Counted from the first letter of the stretch, positions 45,781 through 55,505 are shown. The stretch: 64,000 nucleotides of DNA from Paenibacillus sp. MAEPY2 (GCF_000499205.1 NZ_AWUK01000030.1:124001-188000); one strand, 5' to 3'. Notes: generated by a model not told the origin, from the letters alone. Numbers and translations are program-made.

Positions 45781-45811
45781 AAGCACCCCGGTGAAAATCA
45801 CCGGGGTGCTT
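45781..45811 (-). terminator. Terminator of the second permease gene
   Basis: AAGCACCCCGGTGA and TCACCGGGGTGCTT form a perfect 14-bp stem with a 3-base loop. Confidence 0.88.
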
Positions 45812-45846
45812 GATCATATTCTATGAAGACCATTACGTCTGGAATA

Positions 45847-47007
45847 TTAGCTGTTCATTGGAGCCGGGCTTGGTACCCCGGCTGGCATGCGTTGTTTTTT
45901 CAACAATGTCACTACCAGGGAGAGGGCTACTGCAATGACCAGCACAACAGCAACCGATCCAGCTGCCGCTTGGACACCAGGTCCTCCGAGCTGAACGCTC
46001 AGAATACCTTGTACTGCATACGTTGCAGGCAGATATTGTCCAATGCCGCTGTAGAAGCTGTTCAGCAATTCACGTGGCACCATTGCACCGGAAGATACCA
46101 GTTGCAGAGACAATGAAATGATATTGAACAGGCTTCCCGCCGGTCCGAAGCAGATCAGGAAGAACTGGGAGAAGAACATGAACGTGCACAGGAACAACGC
46201 CTGGAACAACCAGAATGAGATAAAACCTTGCTCGATCTGTCCGCCCAGCGAAACGATCAACGAAGAACCGAGCAAAGATACGACCAAGGCAGACCCAATG
46301 TTAATAACCATTCTTGCACCGAACAAAGTCAGACGGGAGTAAGTAGTGGACAGCATACCCATCACTATCTGCAGGTTCATACCCATGATCATGGCTCCTA
46401 CATAAGAAGCCAGCACCATCATCATCGGAACCATCTGGTTATTCATGCCGTTAACTGGATTGATTGAAGTGGTTGTACCTTCCACACGGGTAGTCAGGTT
46501 GGTAGCAGCTTCAGCAGCCTGATCGGCAGGCGCTCCTGAAGCCGTCAGCACGGTCTGTACACCCTGAGCTGTTGCTTGCTTGTTAATCGTGTTCGTCACG
46601 CTTTGCGACACGCCTTGCATCATGCTTTTAATCGTAACCGGGTTCGCCTCGTTAATGGTGTACTTAATTTCGGCGGTGGAACCGGCTGTCTGAATCAGCT
46701 CATTAAACCCTGCCGGAATATTCAGCACCATATGAATCTTGCGATGGTTTAACTCATCCAGCGCTTCAGCGGCACTCAGATTAGATACGGTATGAAAAGG
46801 AAGCGTCTCGGCCATGCGATCTGCGATCCCCTTGGACTGCTCTCCGTCCTCATTGACAACGGCAACCGTCAATTCATTCATCCGGTCATTCACTCCGGAA
46901 TATGCTGTCATCCAGATCACGCTAAAGATCACTTGGAACATAAGTGCCGTCACGATCCCTACAATTACTGGTGGTTTTTTCAATAACACGCGTAAAGCCT
47001 GTAACAT
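45847..47007 (-). CDS. ABC-2 type membrane permease, YhgE/Pip-like (second copy)
   Basis: A 386-residue paralog of the permease at 2667-3884. Both share the N-terminal helix, the NEDG segment, the NEAN/NESN segment, a six-helix end, VSSGAM(V/I)PRE-like and QYLPATYAV motifs. As before there is no ATPase beside it. A TetR gene lies behind it in place of PadR. Export of a toxic or signalling compound is likely from the family, the actual cargo unknown. It starts at ATG 47007 behind GGAGGA. Confidence 0.82.
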   Translation of the reverse strand: MLQALRVLLKKPPVIVGIVTALMFQVIFSVIWMTAYSGVNDRMNELTVAVVNEDGEQSKGIADRMAETLPFHTVSNLSAAEALDELNHRKIHMVLNIPAGFNELIQTAGSTAEIKYTINEANPVTIKSMMQGVSQSVTNTINKQATAQGVQTVLTASGAPADQAAEAATNLTTRVEGTTTSINPVNGMNNQMVPMMMVLASYVGAMIMGMNLQIVMGMLSTTYSRLTLFGARMVINIGSALVVSLLGSSLIVSLGGQIEQGFISFWLFQALFLCTFMFFSQFFLICFGPAGSLFNIISLSLQLVSSGAMVPRELLNSFYSGIGQYLPATYAVQGILSVQLGGPGVQAAAGSVAVVLVIAVALSLVVTLLKKQRMPAGVPSPAPMNS

Positions 47008-47050
47008 AAATAATATCCTCCATTACTAGATAGTTCTAATTTGATTTAAA

Positions 47051-47069
47051 CGTTTGTTTGAATCAAACG
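47051..47069. promoter_or_regulatory. Candidate TetR operator
   Basis: CGTTTGTTTGAATCAAACG has arms CGTTTG/CAAACG and a core palindrome GTTTGA-A-TCAAAC. It lies about 45 bases before the second permease's ATG. The linked TetR gene is the likely binder, which is inference. Confidence 0.5.
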
Positions 47070-47255
47070 ATTGTTTTAAATTTTAAATCCATATGTCTAT
47101 ATTGTCAATTAATTTCTGAAAGGTTCAGAAAAGATAAAGATGTGTTTCGCAAACCATAGTCATTCTTTTCATAAAAGGACATCCCTTCATAAGCCCGCCT
47201 TCTACTAACAAGGAACGGACTTTTGCTTTAACCTGTTCAGGCCATTTTTTTCAAC

Positions 47256-47286
47256 AAAAAAACACGATCCGTCGCAACGGACCGCG
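47256..47286 (-). terminator. Terminator of copA
   Basis: CGCGGUCCGU and ACGGAUCGUG pair with two G-U pairs on the minus strand, followed by seven or more U. The rest of the 47070-47255 gap shows nothing clear. Confidence 0.8.
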
Positions 47287-47339
47287 CTTTTATTTATTGG
47301 TTTGAAAGAAAGAAACGTGGAGCCCTTCCGTACAGGGAA

Positions 47340-49865
47340 TTAATCATTCCGTTTCAGTTTCATTCGCTGCAAACGCAGCGAATTCAGTACAACCGACACA
47401 GAGCTGAACGCCATGGCCGCACCTGCCAACCAAGGAGCCAGGAAGCCTACTGCTGCAATTGGAATACCAATTACGTTATAACCAAGTGCCCAGAACAGAT
47501 TCTGCTTAATATTGCCCATGGTGCGTCGGCTCATCTCGATCGCATCTGCAATACTGTTCAGATCGCCACGCATTAGTGTAATATCCGCTGCTTCCATCGC
47601 TACATCGGTCCCGGTTCCAATCGCCATACCGATATTGGCTGTAGCCAGAGCTGGAGCATCGTTGATTCCATCCCCAACCATGGCTACCTTGAGACCGCTC
47701 TCCTGAAGTTTCTTCACTTCCGCCGCTTTGCCCTCAGGCAATACCTCAGCCAGCACTTTACCGATTCCAGCCTGTTCTGCCACGGCGCGAGCTGTTCGCT
47801 CATTGTCTCCCGTAATCATGATGACATCAATTCCCATGGCTTGGAGCCGCTTAATGGCTTCTCGTGAAGTTTCCTTGATGGTGTCAGCCACAGCAACGAT
47901 CCCTGCCCATTGACCGTCCACCGCGATCAGCATCGCAGTGCGCCCTTGTTCTTCAAGGTTGTTCATCTGCTGCATGGTTTCCTCAGAGACACTCACCTTC
48001 GCATCCGTAAGCAGTCGGCGTGTCCCGACCAGGATCTCTTGTCCTTGAACCCGGGCCCGCACACCATACCCCGGTATGTTCTCGAATTGCTCTGGCTGGG
48101 TCAGCAGTTCCAGCCCCTTACCTCGGATTCCTTCCACAATCGCTTCAGCCAAAGGATGCTCCGAACTCTGTTCTGCTGCTCCCACCCGCTGAAGCAGATC
48201 TGCTTCCGTCCAATGTGGAGCTGTCACTACATCTGTAAGCACGGGCTTCCCTTGGGTAACTGTACCTGTTTTGTCCAATACAACCGTCTGGATCTGCTGG
48301 GCCGATTCCAGATGTTCGCCGCCTTTGAACAACACACCGTATTCTGCCGCACGTCCTGATCCAGCCATAATGGACGTTGGCGTTGCAAGGCCAAGCGCAC
48401 AAGGACAAGCGATCACCAGTACAGCAATCGCCTTCTCCAGCGAACCGGCAAAGTCGCCGGGACTCGCAAACAGATACCAGATCAGGAACGTCACTGCTGC
48501 AATGCCTACAACAATCGGAACAAAGATGCCGGAGATCACATCTGCAATCCGCTGAATGGGTGCTTTGGAGCCCTGCGCTTGCTCAACCACTTTAATAATC
48601 TGCGATAACGCCGTGTCTGAGCCTACTCTAGTCGCACGCAGTCTTAATACTCCATTTTTGTTCAGCGTAGCACCTGTAACGGTATCTCCCGGTTTTTTAT
48701 CAACCGGCAGGCTCTCTCCGCTTAACATGGATTCATCGACAGAAGACTGTCCTTCCTCCACGACGCCGTCCACCGGAATACTATCTCCGGGTTTCACGAG
48801 AACCAGATCACCTACCGCGACATACGCCGACGGTACAACAACCTCCTGACCATCACGAATCACTCTGGCTTCACGTGGAGCCAGTTCGATGAGGCTTTTG
48901 ATCGCCTGAGAGGAGCGCCCCTTGGCTACGGCCTCGAACCATTTTCCTAATAGAATCAGCGTAATCAGAATCGCACTCGTCTCATAATAAAGCTCTACTG
49001 TTGGCATGGTTGCTGTAGTCATTCCCGCCCCGCCATGATCCATCATGGTCGAAGCTGTACTGCCACTGGTCAGGGTCAGATACAGACTGTAAAAGAAAGC
49101 TGCACTTGTACCCAAAGCAACCAGTACATCCATGTTGGCACTGCCATTACGCAGCGCTTTATAGGCGCCCACATAGAACTGCCAGCCAATTACAAACTGT
49201 ACCGGAGTTGCTAGTACCAGCTGGAACCATGGATTCATGAACAAGTCGGGTACCCATATCCAGGATGTGAACGAGAAATGGCCTACCATCGCCCACAACA
49301 GGGGCAAAGATAACAAGGCAGAGATCATCCACTTCCATTTTTTGCGCTGCAACTCACGTTCACGCACCGATTTCGTCTCTTCTTGCGTCTGTTGCAGCTC
49401 GGCTCCATAACCAAGTTGCTTGATCTTCGCCGTAATATCGGATGCCTTCAATGCTCCAGCAACGTATTCCACATGCCCTTTCTCAAGCGCCAGATTCACG
49501 TTCGTACGGGTTACACCCGGTAAACGTGAGAGGCCCTTTTCGATTCGAGCAGAACAAGCAGCACAGGTCATACCTGTAATATCCAGATCCACCGATTCCG
49601 TTACTGTACCGTAGCCAAGCGCCTCCACCTTATTCCGTAATGCATTGATGTTCGTTGTCTTCGGATCATAGGAAACCGTTGCTTGCTCTATGGCGAGGTT
49701 AACATTCGCCTGATTGACCCCTTCCATTCGGGACAACCCCTTCTCAATTCGAGTAGAGCAGGCAGCACAGGTCATCCCTGTAATTTGCAGTGTTGTCTGT
49801 GATCCCGCTGCTTCCGGTGATGGTTCTGAGGCTGATGTGTTTTCCATTGCCGATGACTTATCCAT
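47340..49865 (-). CDS. copA: Copper-exporting P-type ATPase
   Basis: An 841-residue P1B ATPase. Two N-terminal HMA domains have CxxC motifs at Cys33/Cys36 and Cys101/Cys104 (GMTCAAC). The membrane CPC motif ([14 protein letters not shown]), phosphorylation site [14 protein letters not shown] and [13 protein letters not shown] are all present. It expels Cu(I). The ATG at 49865 follows AAAGGAG. It is the third gene after csoR and copZ, with its own CsoR-like operator ahead. Confidence 0.97.
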   Translation of the reverse strand: MDKSSAMENTSASEPSPEAAGSQTTLQITGMTCAACSTRIEKGLSRMEGVNQANVNLAIEQATVSYDPKTTNINALRNKVEALGYGTVTESVDLDITGMTCAACSARIEKGLSRLPGVTRTNVNLALEKGHVEYVAGALKASDITAKIKQLGYGAELQQTQEETKSVRERELQRKKWKWMISALLSLPLLWAMVGHFSFTSWIWVPDLFMNPWFQLVLATPVQFVIGWQFYVGAYKALRNGSANMDVLVALGTSAAFFYSLYLTLTSGSTASTMMDHGGAGMTTATMPTVELYYETSAILITLILLGKWFEAVAKGRSSQAIKSLIELAPREARVIRDGQEVVVPSAYVAVGDLVLVKPGDSIPVDGVVEEGQSSVDESMLSGESLPVDKKPGDTVTGATLNKNGVLRLRATRVGSDTALSQIIKVVEQAQGSKAPIQRIADVISGIFVPIVVGIAAVTFLIWYLFASPGDFAGSLEKAIAVLVIACPCALGLATPTSIMAGSGRAAEYGVLFKGGEHLESAQQIQTVVLDKTGTVTQGKPVLTDVVTAPHWTEADLLQRVGAAEQSSEHPLAEAIVEGIRGKGLELLTQPEQFENIPGYGVRARVQGQEILVGTRRLLTDAKVSVSEETMQQMNNLEEQGRTAMLIAVDGQWAGIVAVADTIKETSREAIKRLQAMGIDVIMITGDNERTARAVAEQAGIGKVLAEVLPEGKAAEVKKLQESGLKVAMVGDGINDAPALATANIGMAIGTGTDVAMEAADITLMRGDLNSIADAIEMSRRTMGNIKQNLFWALGYNVIGIPIAAVGFLAPWLAGAAMAFSSVSVVLNSLRLQRMKLKRND

Positions 49866-49906
49866 GTTGTTAGCTCCTTTCATTATGAAATATCACCACG
49901 TTCCCA

Positions 49907-49923
49907 ATACCCCCAAGGGGTAT
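49907..49923. promoter_or_regulatory. CsoR-like operator ahead of copA
   Basis: ATACCCCCAAGGGGTAT is a palindrome of the type bound by CsoR and closely matches the one ahead of csoR. It lies about 40 bases before the copA start. Confidence 0.8.
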
Positions 49924-49942
49924 ATAAAAGACAGAAAATCAG

Positions 49943-50022
49943 GCTTAAACCATGAACTCATTCATTGGAAAAGATCTGTTGAAGTCCTTTCCATGCAAAG
50001 GGAAGTTCAGTTTAAGCCTGCA
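49943..50022 (-). terminator. Long imperfect inverted repeat between copZ and copA
   Basis: CAGGCTTAAAC...ATGAACT at the left is nearly complementary to AGTTCA.GTTTAAGCCTG at the right, about 80 bases apart overall. On the minus strand the end is followed by GATTTTCTG. It may attenuate read-through from csoR-copZ so that copA depends on its own operator. Confidence 0.55.
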
Positions 50023-50026
50023 ATGA

Positions 50027-50227
50027 TTAGACTACGTCATATCCTTGATCTTCAATGGCTGCCTTGATCTGATCCACATTGACTTTTTGCTCGTCATATT
50101 CAACTGCGACAGTTCCTGCTGCCAGATCAACCTTACCATTCGCTCCCGCATTCTTCACGGCTTCTTCAACCGAATTCACACAGTGATTGCAAGACATTCC
50201 TGTAACGTTCAACGTAATATTAGACAT
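50027..50227 (-). CDS. copZ: Copper chaperone
   Basis: A 66-residue HMA-domain chaperone with metal motif GMSCNHC (Cys13, Cys16) and the usual beta-alpha-beta pattern ending in a DQGYDV segment. It passes Cu(I) to CopA. The ATG follows AAGGAGG. It lies 48 bases after csoR. Confidence 0.96.
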   Translation of the reverse strand: MSNITLNVTGMSCNHCVNSVEEAVKNAGANGKVDLAAGTVAVEYDEQKVNVDQIKAAIEDQGYDVV

Positions 50228-50275
50228 GGATAGTTCCTCCTTGGATATATAAATGATGAGTTCATTCAAAAATAA

Positions 50276-50677
50276 TTACTTCATTAACTTCCTTACCGTT
50301 ACCAACAATTCATCCACGACCTCATGTTCTCCGGCTTGAATACGCTCAACAATACAGCTCTTCATGTGACCTTCCAGCAACAGCTTGCCAACCGAATTGA
50401 GAGCTGACTGAGCCGCAGCGATCTGCGTCAGCACATCATCACAATAGGTGTCCTTCTCAATCAATCCCTTAATCCCGCGAATCTGTCCTTCAACGCGGTT
50501 CAAACGGGAAATCAGGTTGCCCTTCATCTCCTGGGAGTGATGGCTCTTGCGCACATGCTTCCCGTCACTTCCTGCCGTATGACATGAATTGGCTTGCTGA
50601 TCATCTGTCTGTGAAACTTCGTTCACCTCTGTTACGGATGACTCCAAAGGTTCCTTGGGATGGCTCTGATGTCCCAT
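50276..50677 (-). CDS. csoR: Copper-sensing repressor
   Basis: A 133-residue CsoR. The Cu(I) ligands are Cys79, His104 and Cys108, with the same spacing as Cys36-His61-Cys65 in Bacillus CsoR. It also has LISRLNRVEGQIRGI. The N-terminus carries an extra segment of about 50 residues with several His and a Cys (GHQSHP, NSCH, KSHH) that ordinary CsoR lacks. It should release the cop promoters when Cu(I) binds. ATG 50677 follows AAGGGG. Confidence 0.94.
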   Translation of the reverse strand: MGHQSHPKEPLESSVTEVNEVSQTDDQQANSCHTAGSDGKHVRKSHHSQEMKGNLISRLNRVEGQIRGIKGLIEKDTYCDDVLTQIAAAQSALNSVGKLLLEGHMKSCIVERIQAGEHEVVDELLVTVRKLMK

Positions 50678-50716
50678 CACGAACACCCCTTTTCTTTCGT
50701 TCTGTTATAAGAGTAA

Positions 50717-50735
50717 CATACCCCATGGGGGTATG
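50717..50735. promoter_or_regulatory. CsoR operator ahead of csoR
   Basis: CATACCCCATGGGGGTATG lies inside a likely minus-strand promoter: TTGCAT (-35) overlaps one end and TACTCT (-10) follows 17 bases on. Binding would block RNA polymerase. Confidence 0.85.
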
Positions 50736-50835
50736 CAAGATTATTTCATTATTTTATTCAAAATGGATGCTTACCATGCTTCCTACGATTGCAGTATTGC
50801 ACCCAGACATCCCCATTAGTCTTCGTACAGGCGGA

Positions 50836-51318
50836 TTATAATATGTATTCCATTCTGCTGCTGCGCACAGCCAGACCCAATTGCTCATAGAAAGCCTGAG
50901 CTCCGGTATTAAATGTAGACACCGTCAGTTCAACGCTGTCGACCTGAATTTCTTTGCCAAGTTCAATTAACTCCTGCATCAACCGTTTGCCTGTCCCATG
51001 TCCGCGATGCTTGCTGCCAACGATGATTTCATTGATGTACAGCATTTTTCGATCCTTTAACAAATCCACATTTTGAATAACATTCAGCTGTGCACTCGCA
51101 TATCCAACAATCTCACCTTGATCCGACAATTCCGCAACATAGAGATAACGATGATCCGTCTCCATGAGTTGTTCATATTCCTTTTCGCTCATTCTCGTCT
51201 GCAGCTCTCTGTAAACGTCTGGCCTAGCTTCTACATGCAACTGATGAAGCTCATCCATTAATGCAGATACTCCTGTGTAATCTCCGATGACAGCCCGTCT
51301 AATGTTAATCTCACTCAT
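50836..51318 (-). CDS. GNAT N-acetyltransferase
   Basis: A 160-residue acetyltransferase. It shows INIRRAVIGDYTGVSALMDE, IIVGSKHRGHGTGKRLMQEL (acetyl-CoA loop), and VSTFNTGAQAFYEQLG. The substrate is unknown. ATG 51318 behind GAGAGGAG is preferred to the GTG two codons earlier. Confidence 0.9.
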   Translation of the reverse strand: MSEINIRRAVIGDYTGVSALMDELHQLHVEARPDVYRELQTRMSEKEYEQLMETDHRYLYVAELSDQGEIVGYASAQLNVIQNVDLLKDRKMLYINEIIVGSKHRGHGTGKRLMQELIELGKEIQVDSVELTVSTFNTGAQAFYEQLGLAVRSSRMEYIL

Positions 51319-51414
51319 CTTCACATTCTCCTCTCACAAACGTTTCCATGATTATACAATAAAAAGCAGATACCTTAACGGTACCCGCTTTATTTCAAGC
51401 TATATTTGGTTCTA

Positions 51415-51600
51415 CTATTCTTCAGATGATTTACCTTCATCAAATGCTACAGGTGACGGTTTGGCAGACCATTCGTCCGCTTGCGGCTCAATATCTACAC
51501 CATTCAAAATTTTCTTTTTCTCCATCAAGGAATCCCCGTCTTCATCCAGCTTGTTACGAATTGCCGCCTCATCCTGAGGTTGATTGTTCTGTTGTGTCAT
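51415..51600 (-). CDS. Small acidic hypothetical protein
   Basis: A 61-residue hydrophilic, acidic protein rich in Gln, Asp, Glu and Lys with no membrane segment. I do not recognise a family. A very strong AGAAGGAGG site at good spacing supports translation. It stands alone between the acetyltransferase and the 203-residue protein. Confidence 0.7.
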   Translation of the reverse strand: MTQQNNQPQDEAAIRNKLDEDGDSLMEKKKILNGVDIEPQADEWSAKPSPVAFDEGKSSEE

Positions 51601-51800
51601 GTTGGAGTCCTCCTTCTATTATTTCATCGTTATTAAGATGTTCCTATATATAACTTACCCAATTTTTTCATTGTCATTCTGACAAGCAAGTATATCCTCT
51701 GATTTTTGTATTTTACTTTGATGAAAAGTGAAATTCGCGATGCAAATTGAATATTTGATTGAGCAGCATATTGAAGCCTATGAAAAGGAGAAAGGCGTTA

Positions 51801-52412
51801 TTAATCGAAGTCCACCTGTTTATCCAAAGTGACTTCCTCCACTTTGTGTTCCAACTCTGGTATAGAAGGAATTAAAAAGAATTGAACGTTTTCCAGAGAA
51901 AAAGGCAGGGCAGGAACTACTCGGAAACTCAATTGTGTCTCCCCACCTCCTCCACGACTTCCGTGTCTCATAGTCATATGTCTCTGTCCGCTCAACACCT
52001 CAAGAGCCAAGTGTGGCACCAACTGTATACGTTCAGACTCATTTCCCTTATATTGAATTTCCACATACACGAGACTTTCGCCTTCATACTGCATCGAATG
52101 TGTAATGATGTACTCACACGAATCTTTAATCGTTTTCTTCATGATCGGCACAACACCCGTTAATTGAAGGGGCTCACGTGGAAAGTAATGCCGTTGTGGC
52201 ATCGGCTGCACACTACGGAGAACATATCGAATATCTTCCTCCTTCATATCCAATAATTTTACCCATTGATCGATGGTATCTTGAGGGGGCTGATATTGGA
52301 CAGCTCCGGTTATATTCTTTCTTGCCGCAACCAACTTCAGTAGTTGCCCATCAATCTGCTGTACTTCTTCATTATATTCATTAGGGATTTCACGAAATTC
52401 ACTCCAGCCCAT
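51801..52412 (-). CDS. Hypothetical protein with a chorismate-mutase-like N-terminal helix
   Basis: A 203-residue protein. Residues 15-35 (VQQIDGQLLKLVAARKNITG) recall the first helix of AroQ chorismate mutases, but the rest of that fold is not seen. The middle and end are beta-rich (SCEYIITHSM, YVEIQYKGNESERIQLVPH, LSFRVVPALPFSLENVQFFLI), with a Gly-rich turn (GSRGGGGE). No signal peptide. It starts behind AGGAGG. Function unknown. Confidence 0.75.
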   Translation of the reverse strand: MGWSEFREIPNEYNEEVQQIDGQLLKLVAARKNITGAVQYQPPQDTIDQWVKLLDMKEEDIRYVLRSVQPMPQRHYFPREPLQLTGVVPIMKKTIKDSCEYIITHSMQYEGESLVYVEIQYKGNESERIQLVPHLALEVLSGQRHMTMRHGSRGGGGETQLSFRVVPALPFSLENVQFFLIPSIPELEHKVEEVTLDKQVDFD

Positions 52413-52502
52413 ATTCAATCACCCTCCTAATTTAATGAAATACCACATGCAAATACAATTCGCTATGGCATCTGCATCCCCTCTTCTTTTCTAGGTTTAA
52501 CC

Positions 52503-52561
52503 AAAAAAAAACGGTGAACCTTCCCTTTCAGCTGCAACAGCCGATTCGAGAAAGTTCACCG
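52503..52561 (-). terminator. Terminator of the EamA gene
   Basis: CGGTGAAC (52512-52519) pairs with GTTCACCG (52554-52561), with further pairing inside, and eight or nine U follow on the minus strand. Confidence 0.88.
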
Positions 52562-52568
52562 CATAGCT

Positions 52569-53459
52569 TTAGATTTTCGCCACCTTGCTGCCCTTTACTT
52601 TAACATTCACAAGCAGGATGCTGGCTATGATCATAACGAGACCTGCGATCAGATTGACCGTCACTGACTCTCCCAGGAACAGTACACTGCAAAACAGGGC
52701 AATCAGCGGAATCAGGAACGTGAACGATCCTACCTTGCTGGCTTCGCCGGAGCTGACCAGTTTGAAGAACGCGAGCCAGCCCAACGCAATGACAAACACC
52801 GAGATAAACAGCATATCCAGTATAAAAGGAAGCACCCACTGTACATCAGCCCAGCTCTCTGTGACCGTACCCGTTAAGGTCAGTACAACTCCACCGATTA
52901 GAATCGGAATGGCTGTCATCCAGATTCCATCGACCTTCATAGAAGTTCGTTTCATATATACGGTTCCGATCGCCCAGCTAATTGCACTAAACAGCCCAAG
53001 CATAACCCCTTCAGGTGAAACTTTGCCTGTCATGCCACCTATACTGATCGTAGCCACCCCTGCAAAACCGAGCACCAATCCGGCAATTTTCATTCCATAC
53101 ATGGACTCGCCCAGCCACAACCAGGCCCCGATCCCAAGCAGCACAGGCTGTAGGAACACAATGGATGAAAATAATCCTGCCGGCACTTCAGTCAGCCCCA
53201 CGGTCTGAAAGCCGTAGAAGAAGATGATATTAAGCACCGCAGATATGGCATAGATATGCCAAGTTTGTTTCAGTCTCAGCGTTTTGTAGCGGGGAAAAGC
53301 ATACAATCCCAGCACCAAGCCCCCAATTAACAGGCGCATGCCTGCGAATATAAGCGGCGGTGTAAAATTTAATGCGTATTTGGTCAGGGGCCAGTTTACT
53401 CCCCACATGAGTACCAGAAAAGCCAGGACCCAGCCTGCTTTTGCACGTGATAAAGCCAT
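52569..53459 (-). CDS. EamA/DMT family transporter
   Basis: A 296-residue membrane protein with ten helices in two EamA repeats: VLMWGVNWPLTKYALNFTPP and ISWAIGTVYMKRTSMK. Members export amino acids or metabolites. It is divergent from a LysR gene 209 bases away, which probably controls it. Cargo is unknown. Confidence 0.88.
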   Translation of the reverse strand: MALSRAKAGWVLAFLVLMWGVNWPLTKYALNFTPPLIFAGMRLLIGGLVLGLYAFPRYKTLRLKQTWHIYAISAVLNIIFFYGFQTVGLTEVPAGLFSSIVFLQPVLLGIGAWLWLGESMYGMKIAGLVLGFAGVATISIGGMTGKVSPEGVMLGLFSAISWAIGTVYMKRTSMKVDGIWMTAIPILIGGVVLTLTGTVTESWADVQWVLPFILDMLFISVFVIALGWLAFFKLVSSGEASKVGSFTFLIPLIALFCSVLFLGESVTVNLIAGLVMIIASILLVNVKVKGSKVAKI

Positions 53460-53668
53460 ATGTCTATTCTCCTATCCGGCACACTTCTACAGGCGCAGTT
53501 TAATCAATCGTCACTTTATCCTGCGCTCTCTCGGTGCCTGCAAATCATTTGGAATCCGAACCAGACCCGTTATACATCTGTTCTTTGATCGTTCCGTTTC
53601 TCCATGATACAATAATGATTATAATAATTGAAATGCATGTTAATCATAAGGAGCATACCAAATCTGAT

Positions 53669-54556
53669 ATGAACAATTCACAGTTGCAGTTATTCGTGAA
53701 AATTGCAGAAACGGGAAGTTTCACCCGTGCGGGCCAAGAACTAAATATGACGCAGCCCGCAGTCAGTCGGGCCATTTCTTCGCTGGAGAATGAACTAGAT
53801 GTCACTCTAATCATACGGGATCGCAGGAATGGCATCGTGCTTACGGATGTGGGACAGCGGATTTTGGTCATTTTCCGCCGGATTTTACAGCAATTTGATA
53901 AGGTGCAGCAGGTCGTTGCCGCTGAGAAAGGATTAGAGATTGGTACGATTCGCATTGGCTCTTTCCCCATGTCATCCGCCCATTTGCTGCCGAAAATTAT
54001 CCGCTCCATTCGGGACCGCTATCCTCAGATTCAATTTGAGCTGCACGAGGGGAACATCCTTGAAATTCAGGAATGGCTAAGCTCACGGGCTATTGATGTG
54101 GCTCTCATTATTGCAACCGACAAAGAGCCCATAGATACCGCTTATGAGACACTCCCGCTGTATAGCGAAGAGATGCTGGCTGTGTTTCGGGACGATGAGC
54201 CCTTTGCAAATCAGGAAACCCTGCCCGTACAAATGCTGGACAAGCATCCCATGATCATCTGCAAAGGCGGTTACGAAGTGCCGATTGTGGATCTGTTCCA
54301 TCGAGCAGATGCCGAATTACATTTCGGATTTGTGGTGTATAACGTAAACACTTGTCTGAGCATGATTGAGCAGGGTCTCGGAGCCGCCATGCTGCCTGCC
54401 ATTTCTCTATCCTGGCTGCCTCCGGGTGTCAAAGCACTCCCGACGGAGCCGAAAGCTTACCGTAATATTGAAATTGCCGTTCCTTCACTTGTTGATGCTT
54501 CCCCTGCATCCCGGTTATTTATTGAGACGGCGCAGCAATTGTTTGGACAAGGTTAA
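53669..54556 (+). CDS. LysR family transcriptional regulator
   Basis: A 295-residue regulator. The N-terminal winged helix (LQLFVKIAETGSFTRAGQE, MTQPAVSRAISSLENEL) is followed by a substrate-binding domain with IRIGSFPMSSAHLLPKI. I chose ATG 53669 because it gives the standard LysR length; the nearest AAGGAG lies 16 bases before, farther than usual. It is probably the regulator of the divergent EamA gene. Confidence 0.9.
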   Translation: MNNSQLQLFVKIAETGSFTRAGQELNMTQPAVSRAISSLENELDVTLIIRDRRNGIVLTDVGQRILVIFRRILQQFDKVQQVVAAEKGLEIGTIRIGSFPMSSAHLLPKIIRSIRDRYPQIQFELHEGNILEIQEWLSSRAIDVALIIATDKEPIDTAYETLPLYSEEMLAVFRDDEPFANQETLPVQMLDKHPMIICKGGYEVPIVDLFHRADAELHFGFVVYNVNTCLSMIEQGLGAAMLPAISLSWLPPGVKALPTEPKAYRNIEIAVPSLVDASPASRLFIETAQQLFGQG

Positions 54557-54606
54557 CGGATCGATTGGCCTTCCAATGTTGCGCCAGTCGCTCCTTGTTC
54601 CCAATC

Positions 54607-54657
54607 AAAAAGGGCGCCCCATCGGTCATGAACATGACCTTATGGGACGCCCTTTTT
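54607..54657 (+). terminator. Terminator of the LysR gene
   Basis: AAAAAGGGCG pairs with CGCCCTTTTT, with CCCAT/ATGGG and GGTCATG/CATGACC pairing inside. Confidence 0.88.
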
Positions 54658-54745
54658 ATATTGTCCACCTCAGATGGACATCATTGAAGTGTTTTGCTTT
54701 TTACCAGCAGCAGCAGCAGCACAAAATGTCCTGATGATCTTAGCT

Positions 54746-55504
54746 TTACGCCTGATCCTGGCGAGCAAGTGCAGCCAGCGCGCGCAGCGCCGCTTCGATC
54801 TCACGCTCAACCGCATCGGCTACCGCATTTGTATGCGGATCATACTCTGCCGCCAAGTCGCTATCTGCAAAACCGTCGATAGCGACAATCGCCCCGGCAC
54901 GAGCACCGCGCAGTGTGCTTACGATGTAGAGCGCTGCAATCTCCATCTCAGCGGCAAGCGCACCCGCCTGCTTGTACTTGCGGTGAGGAATCTCTTCCAC
55001 CCCAGTGAAGAATGCATCCAGCGTAACGGTAATGCCCACGCCAACTTTACCTGCACTCGAAGCATCCACTCCAATTGCATGCTCACGAGTCGCCTCAATT
55101 AACGCTTGTGTAACACCAAGGTCTGCTACCGCAGGAAAACCATCGGGTACGAGCTGACGTGTCAGCCCGTCCGTACGCACAGCGGCCGTGCTGACGATAA
55201 CACTGCCCGCTGGATAATCAGCGGTATACGAGCCCGCTGTACCTACACGAATCAGGGTCGTTACCCCTGCACGGATTAGTTCCTCGAAGCAAACAGCCGC
55301 TCCGGGTGAACCTACGCCATGACTGACCACGGCCATGGGTACACCTTCGTACAATCCAACAAATGTGCGATACTCCCGGCTGAACGCCAGTTCTTTCGCC
55401 TGCTCCAGCTTACGGGAAATCTTCTCCGCACGTGCCGGATCCCCACAGACAATGGCGTATGCAGGCATATCTTCGGAATGAATTTGCAAAATAGGCATCA
55501 ACAT
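54746..55504 (-). CDS. Nucleoside phosphorylase (uridine/purine phosphorylase family)
   Basis: A 252-residue phosphorylase. Family segments are YAIVCGDPARAEKIS, SREYRTFVGLYEG, VSHGVGSPGAAVCFEEL, LIRVGTAGS and AAEMEIAALY. It splits nucleosides with phosphate to a base and ribose 1-phosphate. It starts two bases after the molybdopterin-enzyme gene and ends the nucleoside uptake cluster. Uridine against purine preference cannot be fixed from the sequence alone. Confidence 0.92.
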   Translation of the reverse strand: MLMPILQIHSEDMPAYAIVCGDPARAEKISRKLEQAKELAFSREYRTFVGLYEGVPMAVVSHGVGSPGAAVCFEELIRAGVTTLIRVGTAGSYTADYPAGSVIVSTAAVRTDGLTRQLVPDGFPAVADLGVTQALIEATREHAIGVDASSAGKVGVGITVTLDAFFTGVEEIPHRKYKQAGALAAEMEIAALYIVSTLRGARAGAIVAIDGFADSDLAAEYDPHTNAVADAVEREIEAALRALAALARQDQA

Positions 55505-55505
55505 C

